Part shown: one piece after another, positions 44,891 to 54,915 of the stretch
Numbering within the stretch: position 1 is the first letter of the stretch
Layout: each line of letters begins with the position of its first letter
Assembly: GCA_026315105.1 (NCBI GenBank)
Contig: CM048750.1
Coordinates: 401,918,502 to 401,982,501 of the forward strand
Direction: 5' to 3'
DNA length: 64,000 nucleotides
DNA from: Locusta migratoria
Lineage: Eukaryota; Arthropoda; Insecta; Orthoptera; Acrididae
Translations under genes and position numbers: made by a program
The notes under the pieces: model-generated
What the model was told of the DNA's origin: nothing
Seen by the model: the letters and a program-made list of their open reading frames with translations, nothing else
Databases searched by the model: none

Positions 44891-45689
44891 CCTCATTATG
44901 TTTGCAACTTTTTGTATTTACTTTAAATGAATAAACTCATTTTTTTTACACCTGAAGATTTTTTCAAGAAAATATTTAAATAAAAACTTTGTGTTAGAGA
45001 TTTTTAGTAAGCAAAGATTACAGGTATAAATGGAGTTACATATCATTTCATGACTGAACTGTGTCTAGTCAATGTAAAGTGGGATTTATTTTAGTATTTT
45101 CACAATAACTTCATTGGAGAAGATTTGAAAGGAGCTTTGAAATTCTGCCTATAATAAGAATTTGTAATTTGTATTTACCTGTCTTATAAAAGTTAGATGT
45201 GGACAATGCTTGAAATTTTACTTACAGCCTCACCCGCTTATACATTGCAATGATAACATATTCGAACTGTGTTGGACTTGAGTTCAAATCCAAAGTGTAT
45301 ATTCATCCTAAACAGTTTTTAACATCATTTAGAACCCAAAAAGGGATTTTCTGAAATACTGAGAGTCAGATGTGTGTATTTTATTATGTTAATACCGTAT
45401 ACTAGCTCTGTAATGATCTTTTTTAACATGATAGGGGACCAAAGAACTAAAACTATAAGATAATAGAAAGTTCTGGTTGGAATTAATAAAATAGTAATAA
45501 GGACAGTTTACAACTCACAGCAGAGATATGGTGATGAGCTGTGTGGCAGCCGGAGTAGATGGTTGTATGACTGTGTTGTGTGCCTGTGTGATTGCGTGAA
45601 TGTTCGATATTCTGAAGAAGGCCATGGCCAATAGCTGAAAGTGTTGTATGTGTGTGTCTTTTGTATTCGTATATATTTTCTGTATGTAT

Positions 45690-46030
45690 GTTATATTACA
45701 GAATATTTAAACGAATATTACAGAATGAAACTTTCCTGGTGGGAGAAATATGTATAAAAATAGAGATCTTTTAACTTATCTAAAGCATGGCTCGTTGATA
45801 GATACAAAAACACAAATAAAAACACACACAAACATTCAAGCTTTCGCAACCATTGGTCTCTTCATCAGGAAGCTGCCAAAGGTTGCGAAAGCTTGAATGT
45901 TTGTGTGTGTTTTTATTTGTTTTTTTGTATGTATCAACGAGCCATGCTTTAGATAAGTTAAAAGATCTCTATTTTTATACATATTTCTCCCACCAGGAAA
46001 GTTTCATTCTGTAATATTCGTTTAAATATT
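45690..46030. mobile_element. Perfect palindrome of second-subfamily PLE ends
   Basis: The arms run from GAATATTACAGAATGAAACT (about 45715) to AGTTTCATTCTGTAATATTC (about 46022) and meet at CATCAGGAAGCTGCC near 45868. The arms contain CTGGTGGGAGAAATATG, CTCGTTGATAGATAC and CAAGCTTTCGCAACCATTGG (reverse of the hammerhead-like core). AGAATATTTAAAC occurs at about 45702-45714 and again at about 46029-46041, a candidate TSD partly palindromic with the arm ends. Confidence 0.8.
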
Positions 46031-46044
46031 GGGTAAGAATATTT

Positions 46045-46540
46045 AAACTGTGTTAAATGAATCATGTTGTACAAAGTCTTCTGGATTAAGAATTGAATAT
46101 AATGAACAAGTGTGCAAGAGTCGGCCCCATTTGTGCAGGAGTTTGACCTGTGCGATTCTATGAATGTGTCTCCTCTCTTTCCAATGAAAACTGTGGCAAA
46201 AATTTAAATAACTAAATGTGACCATCTGTGAAACAGCAGACAATCTTATCATATGTTGTAAACAATCCTGTATGAATATCAAATGATAAATCAATGGTAG
46301 GACTGGCAAGGATACTAAATTAGGAATCAAATTGATTTTTAATTTCTGAGACACATTGTTCCATGTTCCATATCTTCAAAAGAGTGGGAAATTTGAAAAG
46401 AAAGTTATGAAGACAATTCAGAATCAATGAATTAAAAATAACTTAATTTCTTTATGTTAATCCTACACACTATAAAATTCCATTTGTGTAACATTTTATG
46501 AATACCGGTATAACTTGTGGTTTCTATTTTATTATTTAAT
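46045..46540. other. Sequence right of the palindrome, nothing recognised
   Basis: A 103-codon minus frame (46043-46354) has no motif. The stretch probably belongs to the element inserted into the PLE pair. Confidence 0.35.
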
Positions 46541-47131
46541 TTATATGTTGTATGTGTGTGTCTTTTGTATGTGCCTGTCGCATCTCGTCGCCACGTCTTT
46601 GCGGTGAGTTGTAACTGTCCTCACTATATTATTTATTCCAACCTGGACTTTCCATTATTATATTATTATTTAATTTCTACTTTGTGCATTTATCATGGAC
46701 CATATCATTATATTATCAACTAGATAATATAGTGAGGACAGTTTACTACTCACCGCAAAGACGTGGCGACGAGCTGCGACAGGCACATACAAAAGACACA
46801 CACATACAACACATTCAGCTATCGGCCATGGCCTTCTTCAGAAATAGAGCACTCACGCAATCACACAGGCACACAACACAGTCATACAACCATCACCTCC
46901 GACTGCCACACTTCGAATCACGCTCTGCAGCGAATCAGGGACGGGAGGGGAGGGGAGGGGGAGGGGATAGAAAGGTTACGTCACGGTGGTGGGGATGTGT
47001 TAGATGGGAATAACGAGATGCAGCTTAGGAATGGAGTGGGGAGGCGGGTGAGGGGAGAAAATAAAATAAAATAAAATAAAGTAAAGTAAAATAAAGTAAA
47101 ATAATTCATGTACACTGCAAGTGCACAAGAC

Positions 47132-47199
<68 letters not shown>

Positions 47200-47339
47200 C
47201 ATACATATATACATATATATATACACACACACATATATACAAACACACGATCACACATTCACACACCACTCAAAATAGGTGAGGTTTGGGATAGAGAGGT
47301 AGGAACTGTAAGGTATGGAAAAATATATATATAGGGAAG

Positions 47340-48917
47340 TTATCGTAGGTTGAGGCCTGGTTGATTTCGGGATCGGAGAATGTATTGTAGGGATAACTCC
47401 CATCTGTGCAGTTCAGAAAAGCTGGTGGTGGATGGGAGGATCCAGATGGCCCGGGTTGTGAAGCAGCCATTGAAATCAAGCATGTGCTCCGCTGCATGCT
47501 GTGCCACAGGGTGGTCCACCTTGTTTTTGGCCACAGTTTGGCGGTGGCCATTCATCCTAATGGACAGCTGGTTGGTGGTCATGCCAATATAGAAAGCTGT
47601 ACAGTGCTTGCAGCACAGTTGGTAAATTACGTGGCTGCTTTCACAAGTGGCCCGGCCTCTGATAGGGTAGGATGAGCCTGTGACAGGACTGGAATAGGAA
47701 GTGCTGGGTGGGTGGATTGGACAGGTCTTGCAGCGGGGTCTTCCACAAGGATATGATCCCTGTGGCAGTGAGCTGGGTTTCGGGGTGGCATAAGGATGAA
47801 CTAGGATGTTGTGAAGGTTGGGAGGGCGACGGAACACCACTTTAGGAGGGGTGGGAAGGATCTTGGGCAGGATGTCTCTCATTTCAGGGCATGAGGATAG
47901 AAAATCAAAACCTTGGCGAAGGATGGAATTTAGTTGTTCGAGACCAGGGTAGTACTGGGTGACAAGGGGAGCGCTCTTTTGTGGATGGTTACTAGTGTTA
48001 GGAAGAGGATTTGGGGTGTGTGAGGATATGGCACGGGAGATTTGTTTGCGGACTAGGTCTGTGGGGTAGTTTCTGTTTGTGAAGGCCTTTGTGAGACCTT
48101 CAGCATATTCAGAAAAGGAATTCTTGTCACTGCAGATATGCCGTCCACGGGTGGCCAGGCTGTAAGGGAGGGATTTTTTGACGTGGAAGGGATGGCAACT
48201 GTCAAAATGTAGGTACTGTTGGTGGTTGGTAGGTTTAATATGGACGGAAGTGTGGATGGAGCCATCAGTGAGGTGGAGGTTGACATCCAGGAATGTGGCA
48301 TGGTTGGTTGAGGAAGACCAGGTGAAGTGGATGGGAGAGAAGGAATTGAGGTTCTGAAGAAAGGAGGATAGGGTGTCCTGGCCGTGAGTCCAGATCATGA
48401 AAATATCATCAATGAACCGGAACCAGGCCAGAGGCTTGAGGTTTTGGGATGCTAGGAAGGATTCCTCCAGACGGCCCATGAACAGGTTGGCATAGGAGGG
48501 TGCCATGCGGGTGCCCATGGCTGTGCCTTGGATTTGATGGTAAACTTTCCCCTCAAAGGAAAAGTAGTTGTTAAGTAGGATGAAATTGGTAAGGGTTATG
48601 AGGAATGAGGTATCAGGCTTGCGTTCAGAGGGACGTTGGGAGAGGTAGTGTTCCAGAGCGGCAAGGCCATGGGCATGTGGGATGTTGGTGTATAGGGAGG
48701 TGGCATCCACTGTGACAAGTAAAGATCCAGGAGGCAAAGGGGTGGGAATGGTGGAGAGTCGGTGAAGGAAGTGGTTGGTATCCTTGATGTGGGAAGGTAG
48801 ATTTTGGACAATAGGTTGGAGGTGTTGGTCAACTAGGGCTGAAATTCGTTCGGTAGGCGCACAGTAACCAGCCACAATAGGGCGTCCAGGATTATTAGGT
48901 TTGTGGATTTTGGGGAG
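47340..48917 (-). CDS. Penelope-like RT/GIY-YIG polyprotein, left copy, N-truncated
   Basis: The open minus frame of about 525 residues is identical in translation to the right copy from LPKIHKPNNPGRPIVAGY onward. It has RT motifs TVDATSLYTNIP (motif A), GTAMGTRMAPSYANL (B) and FRFIDDIFMIW (C, catalytic Asp pair), then a C-terminal endonuclease domain HVIYQLCCKHCTAFYIGMT (GIY-YIG, here as VIY...YIG) and the end NLR stop. The frame runs on to 48935, but that part is past the palindrome breakpoint at 48917, so it has no native start. The N-terminal 115 residues of the right copy are missing. Confidence 0.9.
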   Translation of the reverse strand, partial: LPKIHKPNNPGRPIVAGYCAPTERISALVDQHLQPIVQNLPSHIKDTNHFLHRLSTIPTPLPPGSLLVTVDATSLYTNIPHAHGLAALEHYLSQRPSERKPDTSFLITLTNFILLNNYFSFEGKVYHQIQGTAMGTRMAPSYANLFMGRLEESFLASQNLKPLAWFRFIDDIFMIWTHGQDTLSSFLQNLNSFSPIHFTWSSSTNHATFLDVNLHLTDGSIHTSVHIKPTNHQQYLHFDSCHPFHVKKSLPYSLATRGRHICSDKNSFSEYAEGLTKAFTNRNYPTDLVRKQISRAISSHTPNPLPNTSNHPQKSAPLVTQYYPGLEQLNSILRQGFDFLSSCPEMRDILPKILPTPPKVVFRRPPNLHNILVHPYATPKPSSLPQGSYPCGRPRCKTCPIHPPSTSYSSPVTGSSYPIRGRATCESSHVIYQLCCKHCTAFYIGMTTNQLSIRMNGHRQTVAKNKVDHPVAQHAAEHMLDFNGCFTTRAIWILPSTTSFSELHRWELSLQYILRSRNQPGLNLR

Positions 48918-50899
48918 ATCCCCCTGCACTCCCACCTAACCACCCTCTGGTTACCCTCCAAGAGTTTCTCACCTCCAACTTGTCCTCACCATCCTTTCCC
49001 AAGTCCCTTCCCAAGAACTCAAACCTTTCAGCAGAAGAAAGAAGAGCCATCCAAAACCTTAAAACTAATCCTGACATCATCATCCTCCCTGCTGATAAAG
49101 GTTCCACCACTGTAGTTATGGATCACAGTGACTACCTGGCAGAAGGGCTCCGCCAACTATCTGACTCCTCCACCTACAAGTTGTGCCAGATTGACCCCAT
49201 CCCCAAAGTCCAACAAGATCTCCAATCCCTACTAAAATCCTATGGCCCCTCCCAGAAACTCTCCCCTGAATCCATCTCCCTCCTCACCCCAGCAGCACCC
49301 CGCACACCCACCTTTTACATGCTCCCCAAAATCCACAAACCTAATAATCCTGGACGCCCTATTGTGGCTGGTTACTGTGCGCCTACCGAACGAATTTCAG
49401 CCCTAGTTGACCAACACCTCCAACCTATTGTCCAAAATCTACCTTCCCACATCAAGGATACCAACCACTTCCTTCACCGACTCTCCACCATTCCCACCCC
49501 TTTGCCTCCTGGATCTTTACTTGTCACAGTGGATGCCACCTCCCTATACACCAACATCCCACATGCCCATGGCCTTGCCGCTCTGGAACACTACCTCTCC
49601 CAACGTCCCTCTGAACGCAAGCCTGATACCTCATTCCTCATAACCCTTACCAATTTCATCCTACTTAACAACTACTTTTCCTTTGAGGGGAAAGTTTACC
49701 ATCAAATCCAAGGCACAGCCATGGGCACCCGCATGGCACCCTCCTATGCCAACCTGTTCATGGGCCGTCTGGAGGAATCCTTCCTAGCATCCCAAAACCT
49801 CAAGCCTCTGGCCTGGTTCCGGTTCATTGATGATATTTTCATGATCTGGACTCACGGCCAGGACACCCTATCCTCCTTTCTTCAGAACCTCAATTCCTTC
49901 TCTCCCATCCACTTCACCTGGTCTTCCTCAACCAACCATGCCACATTCCTGGATGTCAACCTCCACCTCACTGATGGCTCCATCCACACTTCCGTCCATA
50001 TTAAACCTACCAACCACCAACAGTACCTACATTTTGACAGTTGCCATCCCTTCCACGTCAAAAAATCCCTCCCTTACAGCCTGGCCACCCGTGGACGGCA
50101 TATCTGCAGTGACAAGAATTCCTTTTCTGAATATGCTGAAGGTCTCACAAAGGCCTTCACAAACAGAAACTACCCCACAGACCTAGTCCGCAAACAAATC
50201 TCCCGTGCCATATCCTCACACACCCCAAATCCTCTTCCTAACACTAGTAACCATCCACAAAAGAGCGCTCCCCTTGTCACCCAGTACTACCCTGGTCTCG
50301 AACAACTAAATTCCATCCTTCGCCAAGGTTTTGATTTTCTATCCTCATGCCCTGAAATGAGAGACATCCTGCCCAAGATCCTTCCCACCCCTCCTAAAGT
50401 GGTGTTCCGTCGCCCTCCCAACCTTCACAACATCCTAGTTCATCCTTATGCCACCCCGAAACCCAGCTCACTGCCACAGGGATCATATCCTTGTGGAAGA
50501 CCCCGCTGCAAGACCTGTCCAATCCACCCACCCAGCACTTCCTATTCCAGTCCTGTCACAGGCTCATCCTACCCTATCAGAGGCCGGGCCACTTGTGAAA
50601 GCAGCCACGTAATTTACCAACTGTGCTGCAAGCACTGTACAGCTTTCTATATTGGCATGACCACCAACCAGCTGTCCATTAGGATGAATGGCCACCGCCA
50701 AACTGTGGCCAAAAACAAGGTGGACCACCCTGTGGCACAGCATGCAGCGGAGCACATGCTTGATTTCAATGGCTGCTTCACAACCCGGGCCATCTGGATC
50801 CTCCCATCCACCACCAGCTTTTCTGAACTGCACAGATGGGAGTTATCCCTACAATACATTCTCCGATCCCGAAATCAACCAGGCCTCAACCTACGATAA
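48918..50899 (+). CDS. Penelope-like RT/GIY-YIG polyprotein, right copy, longer, intact frame
   Basis: The plus frame is open from the breakpoint at 48918 to the stop at 50899 (the first 20 residues before 48980 are also open; no ATG begins it). Order: PLE N-terminal region with IIILPADKGSTTVVMD; RT with SALVDQHLQPIV, TVDATSLYTNIP (A), GTAMGTRMAPSYAN (B) and FRFIDDIFMIW (C); a linker with RRPPNLHNILVHPYATP; a Cys cluster SYPCGRPRCKTCPIH; GIY-YIG endonuclease HVIYQLCCKHCTAFYIGMT with downstream R/H/E residues (SIRMNGHRQTV, ELHRWELSLQ). PLEs use such an enzyme for target-primed reverse transcription. The extreme N-terminus is lost, but all catalytic motifs look intact. Confidence 0.9.
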
Positions 50900-51041
50900 C
50901 TTCCCTATATATATATATTTTTCCATACCTTACAGTTCCTACCTCTCTATCCCAAACCTCACCTATTTTGAGTGGTGTGTGAATGTGTGATCGTGTGTTT
51001 GTATATATGTGTGTGTGTATATATATATGTATATATGTATG

Positions 51042-51107
<66 letters not shown>

Positions 51108-51397
51108 GTCTTGTGCACTTGCAGTGTACATGAATTATTTTACTTTATTTTACTTTACTTTATTTTATTTTATTTTATTTTCTCCCCTCACCCGCCTCCC
51201 CACTCCATTCCTAAGCTGCATCTCGTTATTCCCATCTAACACATCCCCACCACCGTGACGTAACCTTTCTATCCCCTCCCCCTCCCCTCCCCTCCCGTCC
51301 CTGATTCGCTGCAGAGCGTGATTCGAAGTGTGGCAGTCGGAGGTGATGGTTGTATGACTGTGTTGTGTGCCTGTGTGATTGCGTGAGTGCTCTATTT

Positions 51398-51419
51398 CTG
51401 AAGAAGGCCATGGCCGATA
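51398..51419 (+). ncRNA. Hammerhead-like core, PLE family of the large dimer
   Basis: CTGAAGA, A, self-complementary GGCCATGGCC, GATA. GCTG at 51420-51423 can pair with CAGC at 51463-51466 as stem III, followed by TC (U16.1, H17 positions). GATA replaces the consensus GAAA, and no convincing stem I was found by eye. The mirrored copy is near 46820-46841. Confidence 0.45.
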
Positions 51420-51559
51420 GCTGAATGTGTTGTATGTGTGTGTCTTTTGTATGTGCCTGTCGCAGCTCGTCGCCACGTCTTTGCGGTGAGTAGTAAACTG
51501 TCCTCACTATATTATGTATTCCAACCTGGACTTTCCATTATTATATTATCAACTAGATA

Positions 51560-52570
51560 TTGATGTGAACACATGTTTTAGAAGTTTCTCATTCTTCTAA
51601 TTTGCTAAGGGTGCTCATATGGACATATGCACATATGGACTTCTGAAAAATTTGAGCTCTTAATACCCATTATGTTTGAAATGTGCCCTTTTGTTTGAGA
51701 AGCTGTTTGAGATAGGAACAGTTAAAGTGAGTAAATTTCTTAATACAAGGGTCCAACAGCTAGGAATCTCCTGTTATCTCATTGTACATAACATTTGCCC
51801 CTGAATCAGATAAACACTATGTGGCAGTATGTAAAACACTTTGTGGACTAGTATAAATCATTACAGTATCCATAAAAAAATAATAAAATATAAAAGAAAA
51901 TAAATAAAAATAAAAAATAAAAAACCTTCTGAGAAAAATTTTTCGACTTCTTTGAAGTTGGTTATCTCAGGAAGAAAAAAATGCAAACTGTCTAACGATG
52001 TAGTGTGGATCACACTCCATCAGAAGCATGTTACCAAATAAGAAACTGCAAAAAGTGTGCCAATTTAAAGGAAGGAAGGAAGGAAAATCAGGGTTTAATG
52101 CAGTGTGCTAACCAGTGCAACACCTTGCTCAATAGCCAAGATGAGGTGCAAATATTGCAATAACTCAACAGTGGTGAGAGCACACTTTTCTCCATTAGAA
52201 GCACCTTGTTGTGCTTTACATACACTTGATGGAATAAAGGGATGAAAATGTCCAATTAGGATCAAACAGATGTAATTATATTTTTTCCACTCTTGAGTTG
52301 TTGCTATATTAAGATCAAGATATAGGTATCCTATGGGCTAAAAAGTGTAATGTAATGTATTTAATCTTTTTTTCCTCTGTTTTATGTGACAATGTGTTTA
52401 CACTTCTGCTCTCAATCCTATCTAATGAAGGAAATTTCAGTTCCAAACACTTGTGTTTCAATGTTTAGTTCCATCTTTTAGTGTAACTATTGGCAGTACT
52501 GAGCTGAGGTACGCATTGGTCATCCACTCCATTTCTTTACAAAAAGCTGTAATGTCATCTAACTAACACA
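51560..52570. other. AT-rich intronic sequence, nothing recognised
   Basis: A-rich low-complexity patch at 51874-51922 and (GGAA)n at 52072-52090. No coding motifs were seen. Confidence 0.4.
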
Positions 52571-52579
52571 GACAGATTT

Positions 52580-54230
52580 TCCACTTGAGGCGACATAAAA
52601 GATTATCCACAATCCATTCAAAAGTTGCTGATGAATTACACAGACTGAATGGCATTACTTTAAAATCATACAGACACTCTGGAGTAAAAAAAGAGCTCCC
52701 CTCAGACAGTCATGGATTTGTGGAACAGGGTAAGCATATTTTTGGTTACCAAGGCATTCTTTATCACTAGAACTACAGGTGATGAACAAGAGTCCTGAGA
52801 TGGCTAAACAATGTCATTCTTCATCATATTCTCTACTTCTTCATGAATTACTTATCATTATAATGCTGACAGACAATATGCTCTCTGATTGATTGGCTGA
52901 TGATTGCCAGTGTTAATTTCATGTTTAACATTTGATTGGCTTGCCATGCTCTTCACTTGTGGATTGAACACTGAGAAAATTCTTGAAGAATGGTAAGTAG
53001 AACTTGTCCCTTAGTGTCAGCAATAATCTCACCTACAAACTCATCACTGAAGGCTTCTACAATGGTCAGCTGCTCTTAAGTTAACAGCCAAGTACTTGCT
53101 ATGTACAAGCCACCTGGAAGGAGGTGGCAGTTAACTATCCACAACTTCCTACTTTCTTCTTTAAATGACACAACAGAGACAGGAACAAATATATCCTTCT
53201 CCAGTGGTAAGTCCCTTTTGGCTTCACCTATGGTGTCCATGGGCTAAAGTGCTGATAGTTTCCTTTGCAGCACTGATTGCAGCAATAAACTACTTCATCC
53301 AGAACACACAGGATGCTTATCTACCTCTCCATAGATTATCACCTCGTTTAAAATAATGTATGAGTGGCCACAACCTATAATAGCTTGGGAATCCTATAGC
53401 ATGTCACATTTGAGAACGAAGTCTTGAGTGCATTCTTCTAAAATGAGGAAGTTGAAGGACTGTATGGGTCATTAATAAGGACTTGAATAATGCATCTTCC
53501 TGTAGGCTGTAGATACCTATCATTCACCATCTTTAGCTGGGTGTCTTTGTTGTTGGTAAAACTGATCTTGTACAACAGGGAAAAAAAAGCCAAATATGTT
53601 GCTCCTAAATCCACAAAAGCTCACATGGGTGCATTTTCCATAAATGTGTTGATGTAATTTTCCATGATTTTGGCAGAGACTGATGGTGGATTTTGCTCTT
53701 TGGTGGCTTCACCTCCAATGAAGTTCCCACACTTAGTTTTCCACATTGTGTCAGCTGGGTGATCAATGGAGCTCCTAAAAGGCAGGGGAGAACTCAATTA
53801 TCATGTCAGTGAGCATACCTCTCCGGCTTGCAGTGATGGTCCTTGTCCTTCTTCATCATGTGGTTGTCTTTGGCATAGGTCTGCTTACAGCCTTCTGCCA
53901 TGGGCATCAGAAAATATTTGTTAATAGAGAACCACATGACCTAATCATATACAGTGAAAACACACTGACTGGTTGTCCTGGGTCCTCAAATCATAAGTCT
54001 TCTTTGGGGGATAGGCAGGTTCCTCACGCTGCATTGTAGGAGTGTAAATCCGCTTTGGCCTCAACAGTTTTATGGTTTTAAATGGAACTGGACAGCAAGC
54101 AATAATTAGAGCCAGCATTTTTCCAAATTCCTCCCTTGTTATGTCTTGAATTGTCTCAGTATTTGGATTCACATGCACTCATAGTGCCATTTGAACTACT
54201 TCTATAACTATTTCATGGATAAACAATATA
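52580..54230 (-). pseudogene. Degenerate gypsy element 2: gag end, protease and RT start
   Basis: On the minus strand, 54178-53945 encodes a gag C-terminal region ending in a CCHC-like start (SVCFHC). 53760-53450 gives a decayed aspartic protease (WAFVDLGATYLAFF, normally D-T/S-G). 52930-52790 gives HEINTGNHQPINQRAYC, which parallels HCINTGDDPPISQRSYR of element 1. Stops and frameshifts are abundant. A likely N-terminal gag part lies on the other side of element 1 at 58070-58730. Confidence 0.65.
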
Positions 54231-54234
54231 ATGA

Positions 54235-54350
54235 ACATAAAAATTCATACACAATGAATTCTAAGTTCCAGTGATTAGCTTTCATCAGACAAAGGCATTA
54301 CTCACACAATCGCACAGGCCCAGACCTGTCATCTCCTCCATTGCAGCCTT
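54235..54350 (-). mobile_element. PLE terminal-repeat relic
   Basis: CAGTGATTAGCTTTCATCAG, then GGCATTACTCACACAATCGC and ACAGGCCCAGACCTGTCATC, correspond to the left-arm order of the family at 14528 and 46727 (stem region, CA-rich, CATCT block). It is heavily diverged and is interrupted on the right by the gypsy LTR. Confidence 0.5.
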
Positions 54351-54370
54351 CAATATTTTTGCATTGAAAT

Positions 54371-54709
54371 GGAAGCAGACTTGACTTCGAAAGCAACTGA
54401 ACACAGCACTTATACTGAAAGCAGGTTTATTACGAACTTAACATACACGCAGCACTAATTGCCTCTCGGGCTGCTCTGCTATTTACACACAGACAGAATG
54501 TACCAGAAATTAGAAGAACAATTAACATAAGAAACAAGTAGAATTTACAAGTGAACATAAGAAAGATATAGAACATTCTGGAATTGTTAATTTCAAAGAA
54601 ATAAATTTTTGCCAGTGGATGGGATTGAACCGGCGACCTTCAGCACCACAGTCGGTGACGCTATCCCCTGCGCCATGCCAGCAGTCGGTTTACATGGTGT
54701 CTCGCGGCA
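54371..54709 (-). repeat. 3' LTR of gypsy element 1
   Basis: This LTR is about 339 bp and parallel to 57725-58067. Read on the minus strand it starts TGCCGCGAGACACCATG and holds a tRNA-like block (CATGGCGCAGGGGATAGCGT ... GGTTCAATCCC), a TATA-like TGTAAATAGCAGAGC and AATAAACCTGC near the end. The internal side next to it reads CCAGAAAAGGGAGCAA, a good polypurine tract. The 3' boundary may extend up to 15 bp further left. Confidence 0.9.
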
Positions 54710-54915
54710 TTGCTCCCTTTTCTGGAAAAACAGCGACCTGCTGTTATGTTCCCTGTGAAGCCAGCTGCAATGTCCTAGATCTTGACCTTGTCACAGGTCC
54801 GCTGTATGGCGGTTCTAGAGAATCCTTCCCTTCTCCACGATTACCGACAAAAGACGTTCCTGTCATGGCGTCATCAGTAAAATTAACGTCCCTAGAGTCC
54901 TTGAACAATGTCTCT

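Larger units (their letters stand above)
45455..46660. mobile_element. Inverted PLE pair interrupted by an 879-bp insertion
   Basis: 45455-45545 is a minus-oriented end (GAAAGTTCTGGTTGGAATTA, then ACAACTCACAGCAGAG). 45550-45666 and 46546-46655 together make a plus arm (ATGGTTGTATGACTG, CTGAAGA core, then TCGTCGCCACGTCTTTGCGG and GGTGAGTTG to CCAACCTGGACTTTCC). The same 25-bp stretch occurs at 45642-45666 and 46546-46570, so 45667-46545 looks like an insertion with a long TSD. Confidence 0.75.
46727..51539. mobile_element. 4.8-kb inverted dimer of a Penelope-like element, 20-bp TSD
   Basis: The left arm 46727-48917 and right arm 49322-51512 are near-identical inverted copies (mirrored positions sum to 98239), with only small microsatellite length differences seen. 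The unshared centre, 48918-49321 (404 bp), is coding sequence belonging to the right copy. ATTATATTATCAACTAGATA flanks the whole at 46707-46726 and 51540-51559. The right end alone has a further 27 bp (51513-51539) including ATTCCAACCTGGACTTTCC. The TSD shows that the pair was inserted as a unit or resolved in one event. Both copies lack the element's N-terminus, so the dimer is not a complete autonomous element. Confidence 0.95.

Noticed and set aside
47380..47675. Plus-strand ORFs of 70-89 residues across 47.3-47.7 kb, mirrored on the minus strand at 50.56-50.86 kb
   Set aside because: They are antisense shadows of the PLE GIY-YIG coding region in each arm.
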